This document shows, one piece after another, positions 22,845 through 43,500 of a DNA stretch of 64,000 nt; positions within the stretch are counted from its first letter, which is position 1, and every line of letters starts with the position of its first letter. The notes under the pieces are model-generated. The model made no database searches. It saw only the letters and a list, made by a program, of their open reading frames with translations, and was not told the DNA's origin. The position numbers and the translations under genes are program-made. Origin of the DNA: Beroe forskalii (lineage: Eukaryota; Ctenophora; Nuda; Beroida; Beroidae); contig WFMF01000149.1 in the NCBI GenBank assembly GCA_011033025.1, positions 310,001 through 374,000 on the forward strand, read 5' to 3'.

Positions 22845-23640
22845 GGGCGGGGCAGTGACATTTTACTTTTAGTGTTTAGGTGGGGAGTAGATTTACTATT
22901 TAGTTGATTATTGAAATAAGGTGAATAGATTTAATAGAAAATGATGCCAAGTGATGTTGTCATGATGCCAAATGATGAAGGGAACGCTTGCCTGGTGATA
23001 CCAAGCCCACTGCTCCGCTGATGCAGCCGCGAAGCGGCTGCATCAGCTCGGCGTGTCGCTCGGAAGGGTCGAAAGGTTGCCTTGTCGCTCGGACGGATCT
23101 ATCATCGATAGAGAAGACAACGCCTGACAAAAATGATGCTGATAAACGGTGACGCCCGACCAATTCGGAGTCGGACTCAATGACAATTTTGTGTCCGTTG
23201 ATTCCACGACGCAGCTTGCGTCAGAATCAGCGCGCGGCGTGGCGCTGAATTTTGCTAAACACGTATACCCCTGTTTGCCAGTTTGCGTTGCGCGGCGCGT
23301 ACACACACTATGCGGGCTTAGGAACGCTGAATTCTCACGGAGGTCTGTCACCAAATTCAAAATTACAAAACTGAGGGTTGAATCCCATTCCTACGCACGT
23401 GCATAATCATGGGCAAAGCTGAGAGCTGGACTCAAGACTGCTAGTGCTAAGAAGTATCAAATTCAGTTTCAAAAATTATCATTTTGTTGCTGTTAACTTG
23501 AAAAATTATGAAATGGTTGAATCAATTTTATCATTCATTGTAATTGTATTGATGTAACTGTAAGATGTTGGATTAATTATCAAAATTGCTGTTGTGTTAA
23601 AATAAAACTTCGTTATTTCTTCCTGCAGATTCTACAAATT
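22845..23640. other. Intergenic region after GBF1 with a perfect hairpin
   Basis: Contains the likely GBF1 3' UTR (AATAAA at 23601) and a perfect inverted repeat at about 23018-23044: arms tgatgcagccgc and gcggctgcatca around a 3-base loop. No protein I can support. Confidence 0.7.
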
Positions 23641-23659
23641 TATGAATTCTGCCGCGTGC

Positions 23660-24620
23660 ACACCGCTTGTGGCGCAGCATATTCTGCCCGCGCATGTGGC
23701 GCAGCATATGCCGCGCGCGCATGTGGCGCAGCATATGCCGCGCGCGCATGTGGCGCAGCATATGCCGCGCGCGCATGTGGCGCAGCATATGCCGCGCGCA
23801 TGTGGCGCAGCATATGCCGCGCGCATGTGGCGCAGCATATGCCGCGCGCGCATGTAGCGCAGCATATGCCGCGCGCGCATGTGGCGCAGCATATGCCGCG
23901 CGCGCATGTGGCGCAGCATATGCCGCGCGCGCATGTGGCCCAGCATATGCCGCGCGCGCATGTGGCGCAGCATATGCCGCGCGCGCATGTGGCGCAGCAT
24001 ATGCCGCGCGCGCATGTGGCGCAGCATATGCCGCGCGCATGTGGCGCAGCATATGCCGCGCACGCATGTGGCGCAGCATATGCCGCGCGCGCATGTGGCG
24101 CAGCATATGCCGCGCGCGCATGTGGCGCAGCATATGCCGCGCGCGCATGTGGCGCGGGCGGCGTGGCGCAGTATATGCCGTGCGCGCATGTGGCGCAGCA
24201 TATGCCGCGCGTGCATGTGGCGCAGCAAATGCCGCGCGCGCATGTGTGATGTGGCGCAGCATATGCCGCGCGCGCATGTGTGATGTGGCGCAGCATATGC
24301 CGCGCGCGCATGTGGCGCAGCATATGCTGCGCGCGCATGTGGCGCAGCCTATGCTGCGCGCGCATGTGGCGCAGCCTATGCTGCACGCGCATGTGGCGCA
24401 GCCTATGCTGCACGCGCATGTGGCGCAGCCTATGCTGCACGCGCATGTGGCGCAGCATATGCTGCGCGCGCATGTGGCGCAGCATATGCTGCGCGCGCAT
24501 GTGGCGCAGCATATGCTGCGCGCGCATGTGGCGCAGCAATTACCGCGCGCATGTTGCATGTGGAGCAACATATACTGCGTGCGCAAGTACTGGGGCAGCA
24601 TATGTGGTGCGCGCAAAATC
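23660..24620. repeat. GC-rich 27-bp minisatellite (about 35 copies)
   Basis: Tandem 27-bp units of gcatgtggcgcagcatatgc plus cgcgcgc, with some 24-bp units. The right-hand third drifts to a variant with ctgcgcgcgc. Because 27 is a multiple of three, long open frames appear on both strands in several frames; they are artefacts. Runs of alternating purine-pyrimidine (cgcgcgcgcatgtg) could favour left-handed DNA. Confidence 0.95.
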
Positions 24621-24624
24621 TGAT

Positions 24625-25687
24625 TGAAAAAATATAAATTGCAGCACAAGTGATCTGAAAACACTATTTACTTCTAATTTTATGTATATCATCAAATGAG
24701 ATTGAAGTTTGCTGCACCCCAGGCCATGACTGCAAATCAGTCAGCTCTGTGACACAATCCTCATAAACTGGACATAATTGGCAGACTATGAAAAGCAAAG
24801 TCAGGGAGGGAACAACACTCAAAACAAACTGACATGTTAATTGAATTGTTATACTTGAAAATGTAAATTCATGAAATTGCTGATAATGTCCATGTACAAA
24901 GTCCCAAACATTAGTGGAGGAAAATGGAAAACCTTGAGCAACTCCTCGAAACAACCAGCTGAAACTTAATGCACATAATTCAAATGTCAAAGTTACATAT
25001 TATCCTTTATTGAATTTTATTTTTAAATATTGAGGCTCCAGCGAATAATTTTTAATCCCACATTAGATTTGTCTCTTTCAATAATTGTGAATCCACATGG
25101 ACCCTAGCATCTAACAGAGTGCACGACATCCTGGTTGTAGAATAGTGCATTGCTTGGAACCGCAAGTAGTGACATACTTGGGCATTAGCTATCCAACCCA
25201 TCCATAGAAAATATCTTGATGTTGCCACAGCTTGCTGAACATGTATACCCCTATTCGCATTGCAGTCCACTTTCCCAGGGAAGCTGCATGTAGGCTCACC
25301 TATGTTGGCCTCAGAATGCCACAGCACATGAGGTTTTATTTCAAAGTGTTGAGAGAACAAAATTTTCAGTGCCCTAGAGCATTTGTAGGCCCCTTGTAAG
25401 AATGATACATGTGCTTGCTTTAATCACTCAGACTTCAATTGGTGTCCTCTGATGCCTCTATTACTTTTAGATCATCTCACTTCTGTTATGCTTTTACAGT
25501 AAAATCTCCATCCTTCACCCTGCTGATAGCTTTTTTATATTTCCTTTTAATCTAATGGCTATTTCCTTTATCTTTTTAGCGTTTTATTGGTTTTTACATA
25601 GCAGCATAATTTTATTTATTGGGTTTTTCACACACTTTATATCATAAGGAATAATTAATTAATCTCTAATGGCCATTGAATTGGTTC
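24625..25687. other. Intergenic region, no assignable gene
   Basis: On the - strand there are two short open stretches of about 100 codons (25052-25360 and 24664-24990). They look like a broken protein remnant, perhaps of mobile-element origin, but I recognise no domain. Confidence 0.4.
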
Positions 25688-26394
25688 TATATAGGGGGGG
25701 GTGTCACTGTCCCAATTGTCCCAAACTCAAGAAAAAGTGGATTGGGACAGGGACAATTGGGACAAATGGGACATTTGGGACAATTGGGACAAATGGGACA
25801 GAGAAAATAGAACAAATGGGACTCAAAAAGTGAATTTGGACTGGGAAAATTGGGACAATTGGGACAAATGGGACAATTGGGACAAATGAGGCAGAGAAAA
25901 ATTGGACTCTAAAAGTGAATTGGGACTGGGACGAATGGGACATTTGGGACAATTGGGACATTTGGGACAAATGGGACATTTGGGACAAAAGTTAGCAGAG
26001 ACAACTGGGGCTCAAATGTTTGTCTTTTTGAGTGACAGTTAAGTGTTTTTGTCTCTCAGCCTGTTGCATGGCGGCACTTGCTGCGTTGCAACTGCCACTG
26101 TCTTTTTCCTTTCATTGGTTTTGGTATAGGGCAGTGGGAACACTTAACCACTGCAAACAAACACTACCAAAATATGTACTTAGCATAGTAGTATGAATAT
26201 AAATTTCATTACAAACTTGTATCAATGTAAAAATGATAAATGACTGATTTTTTGAAACTTTTGATTTGTCCCAAATGTCCCAGTTGTCCCAATTGTCCCA
26301 AAAACCAGTCCCAAACTCAAAAAAAAGTAAATTGGGACAGGGACAATTGCGACATTTGGGACACTGATACTCCCCCCTATATAAGCCATAAGGC
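25688..26394. mobile_element. About 700-bp non-autonomous element with TATATAGGGGGG inverted ends
   Basis: The left end tatataggggggg, then gtNtcaNtgtccc, is mirrored at the right end (gggacactgatactcccccc, then tatata). Inside, left and right arms carry related inverted sequences, plus 9-10-bp tandem repeats of gggacaattgggacaaat at about 25730-25990. There is no transposase. A TA-rich target duplication is likely but cannot be separated from the ends. Confidence 0.8.
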
Positions 26395-26649
26395 ATTTAG
26401 GGCACACTTGTCTTGTACTCCAAGACAATCCTGCAGTTCTCATATACATAACCCACATATGCGCAGACACAATACCTTTCAAATTACATACAAATGGCTA
26501 TATCTGTTAGCATATTTCTTATATTATATTGTGATATTGTATTATATGATAAGTGTTTGATATAAGCTGTATTCTTTAACTAATCCCTCCCATAGCAAGT
26601 CCTTCATTCCATGATGACAGCCGTGTGACAACCATACCTAAGGACTACG

Positions 26650-26850
26650 TCTTCCTGTAAGTTACGACACCAGTGAGGTACTGACAGTGTCGGGTGAAGC
26701 AGTACAGAAGGTAGCTGCGAGGGACTGACAGTGTCGGGTGAAGCAGTACTGAAGGTAGCTGCGAGGAACTGACTGAGGAGTCGGGTGAAGCAGTACAGAA
26801 GGTAGCTGCGAGGGACTGACTGAGGAGTCGGGTGAAGCTGGGTCCTGACA
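26650..26850 (+). repeat. About 44-60-bp tandem repeat
   Basis: Four copies containing tcgggtgaagcagtacNgaa and ggtagctgcgagg. The rest of 26.4-27.68 kb, upstream of Rab7, is AT-rich with no gene recognised; it presumably includes the Rab7 promoter and 5' UTR. Confidence 0.85.
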
Positions 26851-27679
26851 GGAGAAAACAGTTCTAGTCCTACTACGTGGTATTGGGTGTTTCCCACGGT
26901 GAGTTAGTTACCTAGGCTAGTGCGTGTCATGGGACATGTTTCTTATACGATATTTTCTATTCTCTTTTCTGACTTATCGTAGTGATATCTAGCTAGATTA
27001 GTATCTTAGATTCTAGCGTCTAAGACAGCTTATTTCCCAGGCTGTTTTGATCCTGTTTTTTATCCTGCTGTTTTGGTCCTGTGTTTCTATCCTGTGGTTC
27101 TGGTATCTACACTACGTACTACGTTACATCCTACATCTACATCCTACGTCCTACATATTCTACATCAACATCCATTCTGAGTGAGCTCCATTGAGTGTGA
27201 GCTTGATCATATCAAAAGAACTTTTGATTACAAGTATATTCATTGGTTCAAAGTATATTGAAGTATATTGATTTCAGTTTGTTGATTTTCAAGTATATTG
27301 AGTATACGTTTATTGAGTGAGTCAAGAGATCACAGAGCCACGCACCACCACGACCATATCATCTAGGTATTCAGTTTAATGATATTGGAATATCTACTAC
27401 ATCTTGATATTGATTTTGATTCTAAAACATTTCTTTCAGACCAGTAGAAAGTGTATTCAATTTGTTATTCTGCTTTTAAACTTACAACGATAAAAATCAA
27501 AATAACCCAGCCCTATAGCCTATATAACAATATCATCCAAGAACATATGATGGTTGTTTTCATATTGCATGGAAGCCACATAACTAAACTAATGATGGAG
27601 ACCTGATTGTTGAGAAACAACTTTTGATATCGAGCAATTTGCCACTAGCAAATTGAACTGATTAAAAATTTCTCTAGCC

Positions 27680-36013
<8,334 letters not shown>

Positions 36014-37221
36014 GACGGCTCCGGCGGCTTCGAACATGATGATATATTAATAATGATGATGAACACTCCCCTCTCTTGTAATTTGTGTTGAGTACTATAA
36101 ATACAATTTAAAAAGTGGCTGTTGTGAGAGAAGTGCCCCCTGCGCATTTGCTCGCTTGCTCACACTCCTGCTCTTGCTCGGAAAACTTTTCCGCGAACTT
36201 TGAGATACGCTCTTCTTTTATTTCTGAAGAGAAGGGTGGGAGGAAATTGGTGGTCCTGGTCTCAAGTTTGGCAGAGTAGTTGTATTGTGACGTCATTTTC
36301 AATAATTACACGGGCTCGTTATAAATGAGAAAGAGATGTGCAAGCACCTATAATGTACAAACGCTCAGTTACAAATTCTATACAAACATAATATGAAGTT
36401 GGTGCAACACGTTCAATAATGTTAATAATAAAGTTGATAATTATTGTTTGTTTTTTTTTCTTTTTAATTCAGAACTCAGATCGAATTTAAGTAATAATTT
36501 TCTGAGATGTAGACTAAATTTACTACTATACGGGATTTTAATAATTGCACGACCATTTTAAGAGGTATAAATGTAAGAGGAATAGTTAGACAAGTCCCGA
36601 GTTTGCTGAGTCTATCTATGAATGCAAGCATGATCACAGAAGACACAACAATATTGGAGACGGACTTAAAACGTGAACCCAGCCTGATGAATTTTGCATG
36701 TGCCATTAAAAGAAAATTAGCGACTGTTCCTCAATTTCCATGGATTGTTCATTTAACCACTATTATAGTTGAGGATAGATGGACCTACGATATATATTCA
36801 CAAAATGATGACTATTTGCTTTGCTGAGTATTTACATAAATTTTCACACGACACATGATATGATTTTGGATTCCCGGTGACCCAGACAAAAACTACACAT
36901 ACATTTGATGCGTGATTTTAAAAACTAACGTTGTAATAGATGAGTTCTTTGTTTCGTTTTGATTTGTGTGAAAATATTACCAGTAAATCGAGGTTTACGA
37001 TATTGATTGTAAGTCAGTGAGTTTTCATTGTGTCTAGTTACTCTTCATTTGGCTTGCCGTGAGAGTGAGACTGTTCGGTGCAGGCTGAAAGCGTTCATTC
37101 CACGTTCATCGACATCATGGCATCCCTGGCTTTTCCGTTTTCGCGTTGGTAATGCCCATGCCACTGGCAGATTATGACAGTCCGTTAGCAATGATACCAG
37201 CAAACTACCTGATTTTGATAT
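36014..37221. other. Rab7 3' UTR and intergenic spacer
   Basis: AATAAA at about 36427 is a possible Rab7 polyadenylation signal. Small open frames on both strands (for example 36603-36827) show no recognisable domain. Confidence 0.5.
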
Positions 37222-37766
37222 TCAGCTGTTGTCAGTCTCCAGAACCTGATTCGCCACATTATACCAATGAGTGAAACACCTCTTAGTCCTCTTCCTAACC
37301 TCCCTCACTCCTTTATCCGTGATCACATTTCCATTATCCTTCACCACCACTAACTTAGGAATAACCACGATACTGTACCGCAACTTCAGGTAGTTTATCA
37401 TACTACTCCCATGGGGGACACATGCCCAACTAGCTGGGAAATCACCCACCAGACCCATCATTTCCTCACACGTTCTGTCGAAACTAACGTATACCACTTC
37501 CATGGGCGCTCCATCAGTCTGTAAGTCCTCGTGGAATGATTTGAAGAGTTCCGAGGAAATCTGTGAAGGGTGGGGACCAAGCTGCGCCGAATAGCAGACA
37601 AATAACTTTGCCGAGGAGGAAGTCAGGGGAGAGAGGAAGGCCCGGTTTGGGTTAGGAGGTGGAATTTGTCTGAGAAAAGGAGAGAGGCCCCGGTGATTTC
37701 TGCGATAAGGGCTCCGGAGCTTTGCTGTTTCTTTAGTTCAGAGCTACCGTTCTCTGTGCTGGGCAT
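37222..37766 (-). pseudogene. Nucleoredoxin-like (NXNL2-like) thioredoxin-fold remnant
   Basis: The 93-codon C-terminal stretch resembles nucleoredoxin-like protein 2: VVYVSFDRTCEEM, PKLVVVKDNGNVITDKG and REVRK, with the cis-Pro region IPKLV. Just upstream, in another frame, is KVICLLFGAAWSPPFTDF, the position of the thioredoxin-like active site. There WCPPC-type Cys residues are replaced (WSPPF), so no redox CxxC remains. A frame change near 37555-37570, and a stop between a possible first ATG (37764-37766) and the active-site frame, break the gene. It is either a pseudogene or a poorly assembled, redox-inactive relative; unseen introns could explain only part of this. Confidence 0.6.
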
Positions 37767-38007
37767 TTTACCTGATTAAATTGGGCGTCATCAACTTTGA
37801 AAAGCCTAAAATTATGAATTTTGAAACGTGTAAATTGGAGCACATGTGCCGTCAGCCTTGCCGTACGTTGTATGGCGGCGCTGATTCTCGAGAGGGTCTG
37901 TCAACGTCAGACAACGTCAGCCGTGCGGGAAACGTTTCAGGACAAAATTTATGAGCGTACCATGGCACAACTCATCAATGATGGGTGCACACGGTTTATC
38001 TTTATAG

Positions 38008-38106
38008 AACACGAATCAAGAGCAAATTGAAGCTGCTATTGATGGTCAATGTCCATCATTTGCAATGATGTTCATTGGCCGCTTCAATTTGCTTTTGATT
38101 CGTGTT
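38008..38106. repeat. Hairpin element with 26-base arms
   Basis: aacacgaatcaagagcaaat (from 38008) is mirrored by atttgcttttgattcgtgtt (to 38106), around a 47-base loop. The rest of 37.77-39.64 kb shows no gene; two short open frames at 38.56 and 39.09 kb have no recognisable features. Confidence 0.9.
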
Positions 38107-39639
38107 GCCACTCGAAACACAATGAAAATTCCTGCGCGCGTAACGCGCATTTCAATAATTTGGCTTTTTACACAAAAAACGACACTTTCCGCTAGTACAA
38201 AAAGATGTTTTGAGCTTTTTTGCGACCGAAAAACTTTTGCCACACCTAACAAATTCTTACAAAACGACAGGAGCCTGGAAGAAACTGGACTCAACGGCTC
38301 CTAATTATGAGAAACAATATCAACGCTCACAATATGACAACCAAGACCCCTCCCCCCTGAAGCCCTAAAATCACAGATTACTCCCCATTGACTGATTTAC
38401 TGCCCAAAATACATAATCCGAAAATGATCGATTATCGCAAGGCTTATTTCACGAACGGAATACTCAAATCAAACAAAAGGTTAGTAAATGACTTGTTCTG
38501 AGTGCGAGGCTTAAATACAAGGATAAGTCTACTCAGTCAAAGCGTCTACAGGGAGTAAACTTGGTTTGCCCATCAAGCAGAAACCTTTTAAACATGCGAA
38601 TAAACAAAGCTCGGGTTATTTTAAAAGCAAAAGATCGTTCTATTTTTAACACCAAAACGCCGCTCTTATCGACTAAACCACCCAAGTCTACGAACCATAA
38701 CAATAAACACAAGTGCAGTGCGTTAGACCAGTTCGCGCCGGCACACGACTCAGATTAGTAATGATCCCGCACAAAAATAGGCGAATTTCTGACAACAATT
38801 TGCCATTCTAAATCCTGATAATGACGTCACTCTCAACCATCTTTATCTCATACGGAACCCAAAGTCTTAAGCAGTCACAGTAGGGGGTAGATTTGTAGGG
38901 AATTACTCGGATTATGCCATGTGATCTTCGACTGATGGTCACATGATACAAGCCTAGATCACGTGATACGATACTTGAGTTGCCAATGAGAGCACGGGGG
39001 CATGATTCAAGCGTGCTGAATTACGGATATTTCAATTAATCAAAGACCACTATAATTAAAAACCCGGAAGTTTTGAAGTTGCAATAATTATGAGTTTTAA
39101 AAGACTCGATGATATGCTGATTGATAACCGACCAAATCATCCCAATTTTCACCGCCCCTTTCCCAAGAATGAAGACACAAACTTAAACTCTTGCAATTGG
39201 TCAACAGAAGAAAATATTATAATACAAGGTTGGTTTGAGAACAATGTTCATATAAATAGAAATACAAGATAGTATTCAGTTATGTTGAAGTGAATAGCAT
39301 AGCAGAATCATTAAAAATGGCTAATGGCTATCGTGAGAAAATTTAAAGAAAATCTGTCAATGGTAAAATGGAGTGAAACTCGCCCACAATAACATATTTT
39401 CAGAGTGGTTTGGACCATCGATCCCTCTTGGAATCGAATTAAAACATACTGATGATTTCTCAACAAACGATTTGAGTTAACAAAATCCGATTTGAGGGGT
39501 CTGCTTCTGCAACAGTTCATAAAAAAGGAGACACTTTTGTGGATAAAAATCGCAGTCTTGCAAAAAGTCCTCGGCATCTTCGAGCATATAGCTAGTCCCA
39601 ATATTCCCAATGTCCTGCTAATAACAACATACAAACAGT

Positions 39640-40316
39640 CTATCTCGATCTGGATCTGGATCGTGAGGGTGATCTTGAGGCTGACTTGGACGCCTTGCCC
39701 CCCTCGGATCTAGGGCTGGGTGAGCGTGAGGGGGAGCGCCTCTTCTTACTGCTCCTCCTGGGAGGGGACCCACTCGGGGATCTAGAAGCTGATCTCCCTG
39801 ACTTCGAGTGGGACGCTGACCGGCTCCGGGATCGCCTCCGATCGGACGAGTGGCGGGATCTGCGCGGGCTCCTGCTCCGTCTACTGCTCCTCCGCGGGCT
39901 GCGGCTCCTACTCCTGCTCCTCCCCCGACCTCCGCCGTACCCGCCACCCCCATACCGCGGGTTCGCCACTTCCTTCCTCCTCATCATGTTAGGATTCTTC
40001 CTGTCCCCCTCAGCGAACACGATCTCCAGCTCTCTGCTGTGCAGTCTGTACCCGTCCAACTCTTCCATCGCCTCCTTGGCATGTCTGTCATCCTCAAACT
40101 CCACGTACGCAAACCCCCTCGGCTCTCTCGTGTAGTAGTCCAGCGGGATGTACACGTCACGCACGTAGCCGTAGCGTGAGAAGAGCTTGCGGAGATCTTC
40201 GGGGCCGTTTCGAAGTGGACGTTGCGGATGAAGAGCGAGGTGGATTTGTCACGGCGCCCGCTGCTGCCACCGCCGCCGCCGCCCCCACTGCGGCGCCTGT
40301 CTCCTCGATACGACAT
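39640..40316 (-). CDS. SRSF10-like SR splicing factor, coding region in one exon, with a frame break
   Basis: SR proteins bind exonic enhancers through an RRM and recruit splicing factors through a phosphorylated RS tail. The start MSYRGDRR is followed by a Gly run, RNP2 SLFIRNVHF, then VRDVYIPLDYYTREPRGFAY (contains RNP1) and FAEGDRKNPNMMRRKE, all as in SRSF10/SRSF12. A roughly 80-residue Arg-Ser tail ends SRSRSRSR at TAG 39640. The N-terminal and C-terminal parts are in different frames: one base appears missing in the G run at 40201-40204, inside the first RRM helix. An acceptor (CTACCAG) sits 2 bases before the ATG, so a 5' UTR exon must lie upstream. Intronless coding plus a frame break could mean a retrocopy; an assembly error is as likely. 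Confidence 0.8.
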
Positions 40317-40317
40317 T

Positions 40318-40515
40318 CCTGGTAGGGCGGTCATGTGAGGGTTTTTATATAGAGGGAATTACTGGTAGGGCAGTCGTGAGGGGGTTGTAGAGAGGGAATT
40401 TTGGTAGGGATTAGGAAGGGGGTTCAGGTGACTGGTGAGGGTCTTTGTAGAGCCCGGAAATTACTGATAGGTCGGTTATGTGAGGATAAATTTACAGAGG
40501 GGACTTCTGAAAGGG
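40318..40515 (-). repeat. Degenerate tandem repeat overlapping the SR gene's 3' splice site
   Basis: Three or four diverged units (+ strand: ctggtagggcNgtc, gtgaggg, tatagagggaatta). On the - strand each offers a CCCTACCAG acceptor-like end; the last is the acceptor used just before the ATG at 40316. Confidence 0.7.
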
Positions 40516-43500
40516 TGAGGATTTGTTGACAGTGAATCATACGAGAAGCGCTAAATATCTCACTAAAAAGGTGTAAACACATGAATCATTGATTGTTGGT
40601 GGCAGTAGAATGAAAATATGGAAAAACGTGTAACTAACATTGATTGTAAACGTGTTTTCTATCACTTGCCCTGACGAATACCAAATGATGCCTTCCAACT
40701 TTTTAAAAGTCACTACTTTCTAAGGGCTTTTCAATCTTATAACTTTAAATACAGAACTTGATAGCTCGCTTTAAATCGCTAATTAGCGCCTTTACTTTCT
40801 TTAATAAGTTACGTGGTACGCACTGAAGGTAATTATGTTCAAATTACTAAATTAAAGTGTAAATGGGCATGGATGTGAAATGTGAGCACAGATCACTGTG
40901 TATTGAGTAGTGAGTGGAAGTTTGGGGCAATGATAAGAGCAAATAAGGCTTCCATGAAAATTTCGTGGCTTATGCCAGCCAATGTAACTTTAACTTGACG
41001 GAAACTAATGAAGTTGCCCAAGCCCAAACAATACTCTAAGCGAAACAAAACGAACTAATGTTGCTGTCTATAAAACAATGAATGAACACAGAGGCAAAAA
41101 CACATATGAAGCGACAGACTTGTGTCACATTCGTGTTTGTGATGTATCATGGGGGTGGAGTTTGACTGGCAGAACCGTGCAATTGTTGACAGTTAACAGG
41201 CTATATCTGCTGTCACGCAAACTTACAATAGACGATGTCGTATCTTAATATAGGTAGGTATATTTAAACGTAGATTTAGTGTACAGGATTTAATGGTAGA
41301 GGTGTGTCTAATTATATAAGTCCTGGATCCGTTAAGGTAAGTTTAACTGCCCAAGTAGTGGTGCAATAATTGCGTCTTATGTATAGCTAATTAATGTAAA
41401 GCTATTAATAGCAATGTACATTGTACAGTGTTCATGAATCGTAAGTTCTTCACAAGTGAAACATTTGCAATCCTAATGGGAGTACCTATTTGTATCTTGT
41501 ACACCAACAGTTTATAATGAAACATTAATGTGATTCCTTGAATCTTAACACATCCAGTGCTATGACTATTAAACTATAGTTTCCGGGTATTGTACAATTA
41601 TTTCACCAATAAATTCTAGAATCGAAGTTACACAACTTAGCTTACAATATTGAAACCGAGCTCTTTAGCCTTGAATCTTTAGATCTTTAACACACACTTT
41701 AAGATCTTTACTCTAACCAACTTTGTACTAACCACACTTTTCTTTTGATCTTTATTAAACCTGGTTATGGATGGATCAGTGCAAATAATTACGCCATAGA
41801 CTTATTTCACTAATTTCACATAGTTTGATTAGATAAAATTAGGAAAATTCCAAAAACTTAATAAGTATGCAAACAAGCATTGCTAATAAACACTATTTTA
41901 GTTTTGACTAATTCGACTAAATCCGTGCGACATATTTCCATTGGTCTGATAAAATGCATAGTCATGATAATTAATAATTATGCATCCCAACTTTTGATAC
42001 TTACCCAAATCCATCAACCGAAAATCTTTTGATTATCTTTAGACTTTGCAACCTTGCCTTTATGTAACCTTGACTTTGATCTTTACTTTGATCTTTACTC
42101 TTATCTTTACTTTATGATCTCTACTTTAATAGTACGTCTACGACTTTAAAATTCTGAACAGTTTAAGGTAAAAAGTAAAATGATTGAAGCAATGAAGAGA
42201 CATGAAGAATAATTTAAACTAAAAATATCGATGGATATACTTCAAAATGTGTTGGAAATTCCAGCCAAGTATCAAAAACAAAACATGGATCTAATAGCCC
42301 TCATTTATTTGGCAGTCGAATTCATGTTTTAAAATGATTTATTAAACAAATTAAACAAACATTCCGAATAAACAATAACAATTCAGGACTTATAGTGCAT
42401 TCCAAATTGACAAACTATCAGGTTATTTCTAGTTGAATTAAAAACATAATCCTTTTGATTACACCACAGAACTTCCAATTAATGATCACTAATATGATTT
42501 GTTGAACCTCATTTCAATGATTGATTTGTGATCCGATTACAATACAACATACAAGAATTGTTGTCCCACTTTTGAGGTTTGTCTGCAATGGCAATCGCTA
42601 TATTCTTCTTTCAATTTAAAGGTTCCGTGTGTCATTTCACATTTGCATTAGAAGTGCACGGGAACGATGAAATTCTTCATCAAAATAGTAATACTTATAT
42701 TTCCCTGAATGCTGAATGTTCAAACCATCATGCGAGCATTTACAATAGCGTTGCATCCCAAACAGCAAGCTTTAGAAAGTATTTTCATTTTCAAACACTG
42801 ATCGTCACTCAGCAGCAAAGCTTTGACACCAGATTTTGACACAAATTTACAGTCTTTGCCAAAACTTTGAATCCCTGGTCTTGCCAAACGCCACCACTTT
42901 GTATGCGTCTTGACACATCTGATGAAGCTTCTTGACACCACTTCGAATGTGTCTTGCCAAATGCTAATACTTACAACAGCGTCTTGACACCACTTTGAAA
43001 GAGTCTTTGCACCAATGTGTAAGGTTCTTTTGGCACCACCTTGACAGCGTCTTGACACCAAATCTTTGTCTTGGCGTATCTTTGAGAAAGTACCTGTTTC
43101 GTCTCCTACAGGTACTGACCTGGAATTGAAATGAAATGATACTTCAGGGAATCATTTGGTGGACAGTGCCCTTTTCTAATTTACATAGATACATTTTGTA
43201 AAGTTTAATGCACTAGGAGGTTTAAAAAAAAGGATGGAAATTTCTGTTGAAGGGTCACTGTCCACTAATTTCAAATCAATGTCACCATATAAAACAGCAA
43301 ATCTGTGAAGATATTGAGAAACAAATGAAGGGTGAACATGAAATTTTTGATTGTCGCTAAATAGAATTAATTTTACGTCGGACCTGCCTTAATTTCATAT
43401 AAATTCTAGCAATAAAGGTGGAATGATGGCAAAAATTAGCAAATGTGGCAGGATACCACTCATCTCTCAAGACCCGTGAAATTGACTTGCTGCAGCATGA

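Noticed and set aside
23597..24664. Long open frames (up to 355 codons) on both strands
   Set aside because: They exist only because the tandem unit is 27 bp; the translations are pure repeats with no domain.
25701..26396. Trp/Asp-rich and Val/Pro-rich frames
   Set aside because: Translations of gggacaattgggac-type repeats inside a mobile element.
39618..40179. Overlapping frames on both strands over the RS domain
   Set aside because: Shadows of the Arg-Ser repeats. Only the frame with the RRM motifs RNP1 and RNP2 is supported.
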